In this document: positions 33,899 through 43,770 of the stretch, one piece after another | Numbering within the stretch: the stretch's first letter is position 1 | Layout of the letters: each line of letters begins with the position of its first letter | Source: Budorcas taxicolor | Taxonomy: Eukaryota; Chordata; Mammalia; Artiodactyla; Bovidae | Direction of reading: 5' to 3' | Length of the DNA stretch: 64,000 bases | Assembly (NCBI RefSeq): GCF_023091745.1 | Contig: NC_068926.1 | Span: forward strand, 49,810,001-49,874,000 | Notes under the pieces: model-generated | Told to the model about the DNA's origin: nothing | The model's database searches: none | Seen by the model: only the letters and a program-made list of their open reading frames with translations | Position numbers and translations under genes: made by a program

Positions 33899-34134
33899 GA
33901 GGGGGTGCTAGTGGTAAAGAACTGCCTGCCAATGCAGGAGACATAAGAGATGCTGGTTTGATCCCTGGGTTGGGAAGATCCCCTGGAGGAGGGCATGGCA
34001 ACCCACTCCAGTATTCTTGCCTGGAGAATCCCATGGACAGAGCAGTCTGGTGGGCAACAGTTCATAGGGCTGCAAAGAGTCCCAAACTTTTCCAAACTTA
34101 AGCCATCTGAAGCGACTTAACATGCATGCAGAAT
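33899..34134 (+). mobile_element. Bov-tA-type SINE
   Basis: Sense: GCCTGCCAATGCAGGAGACA, GATCCCCTGGAGGAGGGCAT, GGAGAATCCCATGGACAGAG. Near the 3' end, CCCAAACTTTTCCAAACTT replaces the usual GGACACGACTG words, a small internal rearrangement. Confidence 0.92.
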
Positions 34135-34494
34135 GATCAGAACATGCAGTAATTTCAGGCTCCCATTTCTGCACGGCAACAATTCCCTGGAGCTTGGTAC
34201 AGCCCCCTTTCAGAAGGAGCATATATCTTTAGTTCAACATGGTGTCCACTGTTCCTACTTACAGATAATAATCCCATTTCCTTGCATTGTCTTCCCTGGG
34301 TAGTACTGGCATTTGATTTACTACGAGAAGGAGCTATTTCAGGTCAGCATCCTAATCTCTTTTCCTGCTTCGTTGGATAACTAAATCCCCATTGTCCTAG
34401 ATGGGCTCTTCCTCACTGTGGGCCTGGGATGTCAGCGCACCATGCAAGGCAAAGTCAAAGTGAAGGCCAGACAGAGTGCAGTGATAGACACAAC
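34135..34494. other. Single-copy stretch
   Basis: About 360 bases, nothing recognised. Confidence 0.45.
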
Positions 34495-34663
34495 GGGGAC
34501 TTCCCTGCTGGTCCCGTGGCTAAGGCTCTGTGCTCCCAATGCAGAGGGGCCAGTGTTCAATCCCTGGCCCAGGAACTAGATCCCTGAAGCTGCAGCTAAA
34601 GATCCGGTGAGCTACAACTAAGACCCGGTGGAGCCAAAGAAATAAGGAAATATTTTTAAAAGA
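34495..34663 (+). mobile_element. tRNA-derived SINE, short form
   Basis: Sense: GGGGACTTCCCTGCTGGTCC, TTCAATCCCTGGCCCAGGAA, GCTACAACTAAGACCCGGT, A-rich tail. Confidence 0.89.
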
Positions 34664-35047
34664 CAACAAGCTGTGTTTAGGTTCAGATGGTGTATCACTC
34701 TCATAGATGGAGAAAGGACCAACAGACACAGGAGGTAGCTCCCGACAAGCTTTACCTAAAAGGGCCAGGTGACTGCCACCCTGTTCCTGAGGATTTGGCT
34801 GTAGACTGCTCCATTTTGAGGGAGGTAGAACAAAATGCCATGAAGGGTGGTCTCAGACTAGATCCTACGGGCCTCCCACCTGCTCATGCTCTAGGGGAAT
34901 CATCGGGAGTCCTTCTAAACTCAGGGTAGTTGTGGTCAAGCTTTTCCTTATACGGCCTCTGTGGGTTAAGTTCATGGATATTCACAATGGTGGGTCTGTC
35001 CCCCCACAGTAGGTCTCTGAGAATATGGTTAAATAATCCGTGAGCGT
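34664..35047. other. Single-copy stretch
   Basis: About 380 bases, nothing recognised. Open frames here show no family resemblance. Confidence 0.45.
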
Positions 35048-35298
35048 TGGGGGAAGGGTGGGGGAAGGGATGGTTGGTTTGGGATGGACATATACACACT
35101 GCTGTATTTAAATAACCAGTAAGGACCTACTCTATAGCACAGGGAACTCTGTTCAACATTATGTGGTAGCCTGGATAGGAGGGGAGTTGGGGGTAGAACA
35201 GAGACATGTATATGTATGGCTGAGTTCCTTCATGGTTCACTTGAAACTATCACAACATTGTTAATCAGCTATATTTCAATAAAGTAAAAAGTTCTTAA
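35048..35298 (+). mobile_element. 5'-truncated L1 3' UTR
   Basis: Sense L1 end (AAGGACCTACTCTATAGCAC, TCACAACATTGTTAATCAGC, TTTCAATAAAGTAAAAAG). Flanks TCCGTGAGCGT and TTCATGAGTGT may be a TSD decayed at CpG sites. Confidence 0.9.
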
Positions 35299-36074
35299 AA
35301 ATTCATGAGTGTCGTATTAAGCTATTATAATGAAAAGACTCAGAATCATTCTTTCATTTTTTCACTCTAGTAGAAAATTTAGGGAACTAAAACTGATAGT
35401 TGCCTTTCACTTTGGCGAATTGGCATTGTTTCACCAACTATGGTGGAAGAACTATTAATATTTGGCAGGCATATATACATTTTCTGAAATTATCTGGTAT
35501 TCGTCATACCAAGGTTTGGTTTCTTAAGAGTTGAGTTAGGTTTTTGCAGAATTTTTCAAGGACTATGAATGGATTTTTTTTTTCTCCTTCATACGTACAT
35601 TTATGGAAGCAGAGAACAAAGAACATTGATTTGCAATTTAGAGCCATTAGTGAAAGCTGTCAATTATTGAACCCTCCTTATTACCCAGACTAATCTTTAA
35701 AATCCAATCTCAACACTGTCTACCCAGTAATTCGGAGCTTTTGATTACAAGTCCTTGTACAAGTCATTCACCCACTGTTAATTCTTGCTGCCAAGAAGGT
35801 GCTGGGAGTTTAAACTATCTGCAGAGAGGAATATTCCACGTTTCTCGCTGGAAATAAACAGAGATGTGGTCTTGGGAATTTGTCTCTTGCTATCTCCAAG
35901 ACAGCAATGCTGGGATTTGGAGCAGCAACAACCACTGACAAGAACATGTTTTAAAAATAGTTTACATCTCTTAGAGAAAGAGTGGCTTCCTTATTTTCAC
36001 ATGATCATGCCTCCCTCAAGTGAAAATCTCTTTAACTAAACGACTTGCTTAAATAAGAGTTCCCCAACATAAGT
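35299..36074. other. Single-copy stretch
   Basis: About 780 bases with no repeat or coding signal recognised. Confidence 0.45.
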
Positions 36075-36256
36075 GCTTGATTCTGGGCCAGATGGTTCTT
36101 TCCTGGGGGCTGTCCTCTACATTGTAAGATGCTGTCAGAATCCCTGGAGTCCACCCTCTACTCCAAGCCCTGCATGGTCACCAAAAATGTCTTTGAGTTA
36201 CCAGCTTTTCCCAAGGAGACCAGCTTGTCAGCCCCTAGCTGAGAACCACTGATTTA
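36075..36256 (-). mobile_element. MER20 (hAT-Charlie type)
   Basis: Antisense: TTCTGGGCCAGATGGTTCTT, GGGCTGTCCTCTACATTGTA, AAAATGTCTTTGAGTTACC, GCTGAGAACCACTGA. Second of three copies in the window. Confidence 0.8.
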
Positions 36257-36928
36257 GATGCTTAGTGGTATGCAAAACCACCGATTCTTTTCCCCATTAA
36301 ATGACAGTGTTGCTGAACCAAACTTGAGTCCACTTGCCCACATACAATGAAGCTGATCTACTGACATGGGGTTGTCGTGAAGGAAAGTACAGCATTCATT
36401 ACAGGTGCCAAGCAGAGCCCTGGGCAGCTAGTTCTCAAAAAGGCTGAACTCCCCAGTGGGTTTCAGCAAAGCACTTTTAACGGCCAGGTGAAGAACAGGG
36501 TTCACAAGCTATGTGATCAGTTTGTGCACCATTCTCTGATAAATTGATGTTGAGGTAAGGAAACGATGTCACACGGGTTAATATTATTAAACCTTAGGCT
36601 CCAGTAGGCCTAGGGGCTATGGTCCTCAAGTAGTTAACATCTTCCTTGGATGAGGGTTCTAGCATCTGTAGAAAAACTCCAGAAACATGCATCAGATACT
36701 ATTATCTAGGTACTTCAGAGAGGAGCTAAAGCCGAGGATATGGGGAAAGAGTCTGCACCCGGGGAAGGAGGAACCAGCTTTGTTACAAGAGCAGATACAG
36801 AGTTGAGGTTCAGATTGTCATAAAGTTTAGAGACAGACAATGAATAAGTTCTACCATTTTTTTAAGGTGACAAGTCCTTTTTGTTGAGCAATTGGAAGAG
36901 CAAAAGGAAGTTGTCAGGGGTTTTCTGC
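36257..36928. other. Single-copy stretch
   Basis: About 670 bases, nothing recognised. It leads up to the RPS14 retrocopy. Confidence 0.45.
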
Positions 36929-36941
36929 AATAAATAGTTCT

Positions 36942-37500
36942 GCCTCTCTTTCTGGTGGCGGAGTCTGGAAAAGACGTGCAGAGAAGGCACCTCGCAAGGG
37001 GAAAGAAAAAAAGGAACAGGTCATCAGCCTCAGCCCTCAGGTGGCTGAAGGAGAAAATGTATTTGGTGTGTGCCACATCTTTGCAGCCTTCAATGACACT
37101 TTCATGCATGTCACTGGTCTCTCTGGCAAGGAAACCATCTGCCACGTAACTGGTGGGATGAAGGTGAAGGCTGACCGAGATGAGTCCTCTCCACACGCTG
37201 CCATGCTGGCTGCCCAGGATGTAGACCAGAGAGGCAAGGAGCTGGGCATTACTGCCCTCTGCATAAACTCCAGGCCACAGGAGGAAATAGGACCAAGACT
37301 CCTGGACCAGGGGCCCAGTCAGCGCTCAGAGCCCTCGCCCGCTCAGGGATGAAGATTGGGCAGATTGAGGATGTCACCCCCATCCTCTCCGACAGCACCC
37401 ACAGGAAGGGGGCTGTCGTGGTCACCGTCTGTGAACAGGACTCTTCAAATTATTGCTTTTTGTTAATAAATTGCTTTGATGTAAAAAAAAATAAAATATA
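36942..37500 (+). pseudogene. RPS14: RPS14 processed pseudogene
   Basis: Intronless copy of the mRNA for 40S ribosomal protein S14 (151 residues), a uS11-family component of the small-subunit platform. It starts at the 5' oligopyrimidine tract (CCTCTCTTTCTGG), includes the 5' UTR and coding homology from 36984 to the TGA at 37432-37434, then the short 3' UTR with AATAAA and an A-rich tail. The start codon is AAG (36984-36986) instead of ATG. The frame then reads PRKGKEKKEQVISL-like sequence through VAEGENVFGVCHIFA and GGMKVKADRDESSP. One base is lost near 37261-37266, shifting the rest out of frame. Later changes hit the Arg-rich C-terminus. A perfect 13-bp TSD AATAAATAGTTCT (36929-36941 and 37501-37513) shows L1-type insertion. 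The antisense open frame over it is a shadow. Confidence 0.97.
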
Positions 37501-37513
37501 AATAAATAGTTCT

Positions 37514-38384
37514 TCTCACTAAACTGTGAGAGAAAAAGGGAAAACTAAAGTTAATATTATTTACTGGAAATGGAGTTTGAAGGTGAAGCTAAAAGGTGGA
37601 GATTCAATAATGGTAAACAGTTTATGCATAAATAAACTTAGGCTTAAACAAGACAGACTTTTTTTTCCTCTTTTCTAACAGAAGATTCCATAGTGGGTAG
37701 TCCAGGGCTAGTGCAGGGGAATTCTCATTGCCAATATCTTTTAGGCTCATTCTATCTTTCCACTTTGCCATCTTTGTCATTTGATTTCATCCTCAAATTT
37801 GTTTCATGGTGATTACAGGCTTCTGTTGCACCAGTCATTGCGTCAGCATTCCAGGAAATGGGAAGACTATAAAAGGCTAAATGCCAAACTGAGTCAGCAT
37901 TCTTTTAAGGAGTTTTCATGGAAAATCTACTCAGTAGTTTCCACTTAAATCTCACTGTCCAAAAATAGTCAGATTGTGAAAACTAGTCTACTTTAACCTT
38001 TGCTTATAGCTACCTGGACTTATCATAGCATTGTTACTATGACACACAAGATGAATGGATATTGCTCAGGCAATGTTGGCCTGTCAGCCTCAGAAAGACA
38101 ATGTTAAAGTAAAACGGAGAAATATTAGAATTACTTTTAATGTTTCACAAGCATGTTAATTATGCATGATTTTCCAATTTTTGCCATTGTTTGAGTACCA
38201 CATCTTCCTTCTCTTAGTCTTGGCCTTTGGATGTACCCATTTGTTTAATTTGATTTTTATTTGTTTGCAAAAAGAACTTTATAGTACACTATAAGTGAAA
38301 ACTGCTTTTCCCCTAGTCTGGAGTCACAACCCTCTATAGAGTTTCCATACTCTGTCAGCTTCTCCCACAATTCTTCTAGGCGTT
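37514..38384. other. Single-copy stretch
   Basis: About 870 bases, nothing recognised. Confidence 0.45.
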
Positions 38385-38745
38385 GTTCATCTGACATTGG
38401 TACTATTGACATTTGAGACCAGATAATCTTTGTTGTAGTGATCTCTCTGTCCTAGACAAGGTAGGATGTTCAGTAGCATCCCAGGCCTCTACCCATGAGA
38501 TGTTAAATGTCGGTACTACAAACAAAAATGTCTTCTGGAGGGGGACTTGCCTGATGGTCCAGGGGTTAAGACTGCACACTTTCAGTGCAGGAGGCCCAGG
38601 TTCCATTCTTGTTCAGGGAACTAGATCCCACATGCTGCAACTAACAGCCTGAATGCCACAAAAAGATTCAGCACAGCAAAAAAAAAAAAAAAAAAAGCCT
38701 CCTTGGGGACAAGGACAGCCAATGTTTCCCTGATGGAAACAATGG
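38385..38745 (-). mobile_element. MER20 split by a SINE
   Basis: Antisense MER20: GTTCATCTGACATTGGTACT, CCAGATAATCTTTGTTGTAG, AGCATCCCAGGCCTCTACCC, AAAAATGTCTTCTGG up to about 38538. A SINE intervenes, and GCCAATGTTTCCCTGATGG at 38720 continues the same element. Confidence 0.75.
38539..38697 (+). mobile_element. tRNA-derived SINE, short form, with long A-tail
   Basis: Sense: GGACTTGCCTGATGGTCCAG, GTTCAGGGAACTAGATCCC, ending in about 19 A residues. Sits within a MER20. The nearly pure A-tail suggests a relatively recent insertion. Confidence 0.9.
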
Positions 38746-38750
38746 TATAA

Positions 38751-39297
38751 CCTCTCATTCCTATAATAAATTCTTTTCTACAATACTCATTTTAGTTATG
38801 CTTCTCTGATGGAATTCTGATGGATACAGAAGATAAGAGTAAAATACAAAAAAATTAATAATATAAAGTACTTGTGGGATTTTCACATAGAAAAGATTCC
38901 AAGCCTGAAGTTGGGTCTCTGCCAAATACGGAGATTAAAAAGCATAACACCCGGCTAGTACCCAATAGTCTCTCCTCATAATGGGACCAAAACCTAAAGA
39001 GAACTGAAATGGAAATAATTTGTCTCTAAGTGAGTTAATGTAATTTTGTGCCTTGCCTAGCACCACCAAACACGAAGCCACACTCATCTGTGCTGGCTGA
39101 TCTGTGCTGGCATTGGTCTGATCTAACTAATGGAGAGGAAACCCAGGAACTGAAGGAGATGTATCCAAGACTTGGGCGGAGGAGTAATATACTTCCGTAA
39201 TTCCTGTATTTTCTAAATCTTGGGCATCTTCAAATTTGTGAGCATCCCACTGTGGGTTTAAGAATGTTAGGACATTCAGGTATCCATGACTCTTGGA
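38751..39297. other. Single-copy stretch
   Basis: About 550 bases, nothing recognised. Confidence 0.45.
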
Positions 39298-39305
39298 TCC
39301 TAGAA

Positions 39306-39520
39306 CAGGGGCCCCCAACCTCTGGGGTCTAAGGCCTGGTGATCTGAGATGGAGCTGATGTAATAATAATAGAAATAAAGTGCACAATAAATGTAATGCA
39401 CTTGAACCATCCTGAAACCATCCCCCCATGCCCTCCCTCATCCCCTATCCCACTGTCTTCCATGGAAAAATTATCTTCTGTAAAACTTGTCCCTGGTGCC
39501 AAAAAGGTTGGGCACTGCTG
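39306..39520. mobile_element. hAT-superfamily non-autonomous DNA transposon
   Basis: 215 bp with terminal inverted repeats: left CAGGGGCCCCCAACC, right GGTTGGGCACTGCTG, whose complement reads CAGCAGTGCCCAACC. The flanking 8-bp sites TCCTAGAA and CCGTAGAA match at 6 of 8, the length expected for hAT TSDs. Internal text (AATAGAAATAAAGTGCACAA, CTGGTGCCAAAAAGGTTGG) is from a widespread mammalian family whose name I am not sure of. Much of the middle is deleted compared with longer copies. Confidence 0.78.
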
Positions 39521-39622
39521 CCGTAGAACATAAGCTAAGAGGTGCCATGCACCACAGTGTGACATTAAGTGAGTTTGGTAACCAGCTACATCCCCAGCAT
39601 TCTTCAGGGCAATGTGCATTAT

Positions 39623-40269
39623 TTCAGTTCAGTTCAGTCACTTAGTCATGTCCGACTCTTTGCGACCCCATGAATCTCAGCACGCCAGGCTTCCCTGTCC
39701 ATCACCAACTCCCAGAGTTCACTCAGACTCACATCCATCGAGTCAGTGATGCCATCCAGCCAGCTCATCCTCGGTTGTCCTCTTCTCCTCCTGCCCCCAA
39801 TCCCTCCCAGCGTCAGAGTCTTTTCCAATGAATCAACTCTTCGCATGAGGTGGCCAAAGTACTGGAGTTTCAGCTTCAGCATCATTCCTTCCAAAGAAAT
39901 CCCAGGGCTGATCTCCTTCAGAATGTACTAGTTGGATCTCCTTGCAGTCCAAGGGACTCTCAAGAGTCTTTTCCAACACCACAGTTCAAATGCATCAATT
40001 CTTCGGTGCTCAGCCTTCTTCACAGTCCAACTCTCACATCCATACATGACCACAGGAAAAACCATAGCCTTGACTAGATGGACCTTTGTTGGCAAAGCAA
40101 TGTCTCTGCTTTTCAATATGCTATTTAGGTTGGTCATAACTTTTCTTCCAAGGAGTAAGCATCTTTTAATTTCATGGCTGCAGTCACCATCTGCAGTGAT
40201 TTTGGAGCCCCCCCAAAGAAATAAAGTCTGCCACTGTTTCCACTGTCTCCCCATCTGTTTCCCATGAAG
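39623..40269 (-). mobile_element. BovB 3' fragment (647 bp)
   Basis: Antisense BovB with the TTCAGTTCAGT tail at the left, through CATCACCAACTCCCAGAGTT, CTGATCTCCTTCAGAATGTA and CATACATGACCACAGG, to CCCATCTGTTTCCCATGAAG. Translates (minus strand) into the C-terminal region after the RT core, with frame breaks. 5'-truncated within the RT thumb-side coding region. Confidence 0.94.
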
Positions 40270-40769
40270 GCTTGGGCTTATCAAATGGTTTTGGTACCTG
40301 CCTTCATGGACTAAAGCCGAATGCTTGATTTATTTAAAAAGTAAAATGAAACAAGATTAATAATAACATAGCAACAATACAACACATTCTCATTCCACAT
40401 CAAAAACATGTAGTTTATTTCAAGTTAAAAAAACAATTCACTGACCTTTTCTTCTTTTTGTGAGTATTTGTTAATGGGTTTTGGCCCCTGAAAAGAGACT
40501 CTGACTTTCAACTGGACTCAGTCTTCCACTGAGATTCACAGAATCATTTTTCTTATTTTTTTTTTCCATTTTTCTTCTTTAGACATTCAATTAGAACTGG
40601 CACAGAACCATAGTTCCTTGAACTAAAAAAAAAAAAAAAGAACACTACATTATTTTATTTCTGTCCATAGGGGGAAAAAAATCAATAGATTTTCAAGTCA
40701 TACTTGATTTTATTTTCATTGTAATGCTAAAATACATGCCCATGGTTCTGTGTAGTATTACAAGAGAGG
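40270..40769. other. AT-rich single-copy stretch
   Basis: About 500 bases with T- and A-runs (40558, 40625). Nothing recognised. Confidence 0.45.
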
Positions 40770-41560
40770 AGTTAAAAGGTTAAATGTCAGACAAGCTGAA
40801 GATCAGAGGCCTCTTACAGGGGCGGCATCAGACGCTTGGAGCTTATTTGCATATGGACCTTATTTGCATACGGGCCTCATCTGAGTATGGACCTCAGTTG
40901 CACTTGCCAAATATTCGGTCAATAAGAACTATGTCCACCCATAGGCAAGGAAGCTTTCCCTGCATCTAGCCCAGGAGAAACTTAGGTACTTAAACTTACT
41001 TTTCCCATCACTGGGATTATTAAATTTGTAATTCAAAACTGAGGTTTAAATTCCCCGCAAAGCTCAGACGTTCGGAGAGGGTGGAAAGACATCCATCTGC
41101 CTTCAACCGATAATGCCTTTAGTATGCGGGGAGGCTTTGTGCTCTGTGCCTTATGATCAGTTATAGAAGTTCATTCTTCCACGCCTCTGGGCTCAGACAT
41201 GAAGGAAGCCCATAAGTAGCAAGAGCCGATCCCTATGACCTTAAGGTAGGAGGTAACCACTGAGAACACACAGCCCCTGGGCCCACCCCGCTATGCTCAC
41301 AGCCTCCAGACAACTCGTCCGAAACTATCCCCTGGGAGCGTAAATCCCAAACCAGACGTCTGAATCTGGAGGTTCTAAACTGATCTCTGCAGGCAGTCCT
41401 TTCTCGAAGGGCCTCTTTCTCATCGGCTGCGCCCCTTCAGTGTTAATCCGAGCCTTGTTAAAAAGCAAAATAGAGTTGGATCAGGTTGAATTTGAGAGAT
41501 TTCACGTTCAACTCCACGTCTCTTGGAGAAATGGTTTTATCTGGTAACTCTGGGACTTCA
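40770..41560. other. Unassigned compositional block, possible LTR
   Basis: About 790 bases, less AT-rich and richer in CpG than its surroundings (for example CAGACGTTCGGAG and CAACTCGTCCGAAAC). It carries an octamer-bearing tandem repeat near the left end, a possible TGTCAGAC start at 40785, and an ATTAAA at about 41019. It abuts a truncated L1 at 41564. These traits fit a retroviral LTR, but no TSD or family match is certain. It could be single-copy DNA. Confidence 0.35.
40842..40908 (+). promoter_or_regulatory. 17-bp tandem repeat with two octamer motifs
   Basis: Four units of about 17 bases: CTTATTTGCATATGGAC, CTTATTTGCATACGGGC, CTCATCTGAGTATGGAC and CTCAGTTGCACTTGCC. Units 1 and 2 carry perfect ATTTGCAT octamers (40845-40852, 40862-40869), the POU-domain factor binding site. 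Repeated octamers are typical of enhancers in LTRs or promoters. Function is not shown. Confidence 0.6.
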
Positions 41561-41563
41561 CAT

Positions 41564-41737
41564 CCATTTAAAATATAGCGGTGGGTACATGGAGATCCCA
41601 AACTCCATAACTATCCCTTCTCCCTGCCCTTCCCCAGGGTAACTATAAATTCATTCTCTAAGTCCAGGAGTCTTTTTCTGCTTTGTAAATAAGTTCATTT
41701 GTATCATTTCTTTTTAGATTTTACTTGTAAGCAATAT
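41564..41737 (-). mobile_element. L1 3' UTR, outer layer of a nest
   Basis: Antisense L1: CCATTTAAAATATAGCGGTG, CTATCCCTTCTCCCTGCCC, AAATTCATTCTCTAAGTCCA. It lacks the terminal 3' part to the left. It appears to continue after 42989, on the far side of an inserted SINE. Confidence 0.85.
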
Positions 41738-41738
41738 G

Positions 41739-42978
41739 GGCTTCCCAGGTGGTGCAGTGGTAAAGAATCCGCCTACCAGTGCAGGAGAGGGACAGATGCA
41801 GGTACAATCCCTGGCTCTGGAAGATTCCCTGGCTCTAGAAGATCCCCTGGAGAAGGAAACTGTAACTCACTCCAGGATTCTTTTCTTTTTTTTTAATACT
41901 TTATTTTACTTTACAATACTGTATTGGTTTTGGCATACATCAATATGAATCCGCCACGGGTGTACACATGTTCCCAATCCTGAACCCCCCTCCCACCTCC
42001 CTCCCCATACCATCTCTCTGGGTCATCCCAGTGCACCAGCCCCAAGCATCCTATATCCTGCCTCGAACCTAGACTGGTGATTCGTTTCTTATATATTATA
42101 CATGTTTCAATGCCGTTCTCCCAAATTATCCCACCCTCTCCCTCTCCCACAGAGTCCAAAAGACTGTTCTATACATCTGTGCCTCTTTTGCTGTCTGGTA
42201 TACAGGGTTATCGTTACCATCTTTCTAAATTCCATATATATGTGTTAGTATACTGTATTGGTGTTTTTCTTTCTGGCTTACTTCACTCTGTATAATAGGC
42301 TCCAGTTTCATCCACCTCATTAGGACTGATTCAAATGTATTCTTTTTAATGGGTGAGTAATACTCCATTGTGTATATGTACCACAGCTTTCTTATCCATT
42401 CATCAGCTGATGGACATCTAGGTTGCTTCCATGTTCTGGCTATTATAAACAGTGCTGCGATGAACATTGGGGTACACATGTTTCTTTCAATTCTGGTTTC
42501 CTCCATGTGCATGCCCAGCAGTGAGATTGCTGGGTCATAAGGCAGTTCTATTTCCAGTTTTTTGTTCTCCATAGTGGCTGTACTAGTTTGCATTCCCACC
42601 AACAGTGTAAGAGGGTTCCCTTTTCTCCACACCCTCTCCAGCATTTATTGCTTGTAGACTTTTGGATCACGGCCACTTTGACTGGTGTGAAATGGTACCT
42701 CATTGTGGTTTTGATTTGCATTTCTCTGATAATGAGTGATGCTGAGCATCTTTTCATGTGTTTATTAGCCATCTGTGTGTCTTCTTTGGAGAAATGTCTA
42801 TTTAGTTCTTTGGCCCATTTTTTTGATTGGGTCGTTTATTTTTCTGGAATTGAGCTGCAGGTCCCTCCAGTATTCTTGCCTGGAGAATCCCATGGACAGA
42901 GGAGCCTGGCGGGCTATAGTCCATGGGTTTGAAAAAGAGTTGGACGCAACTGAGCACACGTGCGTGCACACACACATA
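41739..42978 (+). mobile_element. Bov-tA-type SINE split by a young L1
   Basis: Left part 41739-41882 (GGCTTCCCAGGTGGTGCAGT, GATCCCCTGGAGAAGGAAAC) and right part 42865-42978 (CTCCAGTATTCTTGCCTGG, GAGTTGGACGCAACTGAG). Outer TSD TAAGCAATATG at 41728-41738 and 42979-42989 brackets the whole composite. The left part has a small internal repeat of GGCTCTGGAAGATTCCCT type. Confidence 0.93.
41883..42864 (-). mobile_element. Young 5'-truncated L1 (982 bp) inside the SINE
   Basis: Antisense L1 from the poly-T at 41883 to the end of ORF2. TSD CTCCAGGATTCTT (41870-41882) and CTCCAGTATTCTT (42865-42877), one mismatch. On the minus strand it encodes the C-terminal ORF2p region, including the Cys-rich motif CGEKGTLLHCWWECK near 42595-42640. 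A deletion of about 15 bases just after it (near 42570) shifts the frame to the 42225-42644 reading. It lacks RT and endonuclease and is therefore immobile. Confidence 0.95.
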
Positions 42979-42989
42979 TAAGCAATATG

Positions 42990-43339
42990 ATGTTTCTCTA
43001 TCACAGACTCTAGTCCACACTCAAGAGAAGACACACAGTGGCATGGATACCTGGAGGACACAATCATAGGGGTGTCTTGAATCCTGCCACCACACTCAGC
43101 CTGCAAAAGCCTTCCAGGACTGTGACTGCATCTCCCTGAATGTATAGAACAATTTGAGGAAAATTGTCATCTTAACAATATGGGGTCTTTTGATACCTAT
43201 AGTACTATATTTATTATTTCTTTTAAGGATTATTGTAGCTTTCCTGTTGGATCATAAGCTCTAAAGATATCAGTTATGGTGATCTGCACAGGACTCTTTG
43301 AACTTAAGATGATTTGAAAAATTTTTTTTGTTTCTTTTT
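42990..43339 (-). repeat. Degraded L1 pieces
   Basis: ATGATGTTTCTCTATCACAG after 42988 continues the outer L1. GAAAATTGTCATCTTAACAA at 43159 matches antisense ORF2. Text between is unassigned. Confidence 0.5.
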
Positions 43340-43770
43340 AAAATTAATTTTATTGGAGTATAGTTGCTTAACAATGTTGTATTAGTTTCTGCTGTACAGC
43401 AAAGTGAATCAGCTATATGCATTAGGTCACTGCAGAGTGCTGAGTGGGACTCGCACTCAGTGGTACTAGTGGTAAAGAAATCACCTGCCAATGCGGGAGA
43501 TATAAGAGACGCAGCTTGGATTCCTGGGTCAGGAAGATCCCCTGGAGGAGGGCATGGCAATCCACTCCAGTGTTCTTGCCTGGAAGATCCCATGAACAAA
43601 GGAGCCTGGCAGGTTATAGTCCAGAGGGTTCCAATGAGTTAGATATGACTGAAGCGACTTAGCATGCATGCAGAGGACTGAGTTGAGTTCCCTGCGCTAT
43701 ACAGTAGATTCTCATTACTTATCTATTTTATTCATAGCATCAACAGTGTATATTTGGGACTGACAAAGAT
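43340..43770 (-). mobile_element. L1 3' UTR split by a SINE
   Basis: Antisense L1: TTTATTGGAGTATAGTTGC to AGTGCTGAGT (43340-43445), then TGAGTTCCCTGCGCTATACA onward (43684-43770). The SINE at 43446-43668 lies between. Confidence 0.87.
43446..43668 (+). mobile_element. Bov-tA-type SINE with TSD
   Basis: Sense, diverged head, body GATCCCCTGGAGGAGGGCAT and GTGTTCTTGCCTGGAAGATC. TSD TGCAGAGTGCTGAGT (43431-43445) and TGCAGAGGACTGAGT (43669-43683), 13 of 15. Confidence 0.92.

Noticed and set aside
36810..37196. 128-codon minus-strand frame as a gene
   Set aside because: It lies antisense to the RPS14 pseudogene and owes its openness to that coding sequence.
36984..37434. A functional RPS14 gene
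   Set aside because: No introns, no ATG, one frameshift, A-tail and TSD: a processed pseudogene.
42225..42772. Two overlapping minus-strand frames as a cysteine-rich gene
   Set aside because: They are the C-terminal end of L1 ORF2p, frameshifted by a small deletion, in an element with clear TSDs.
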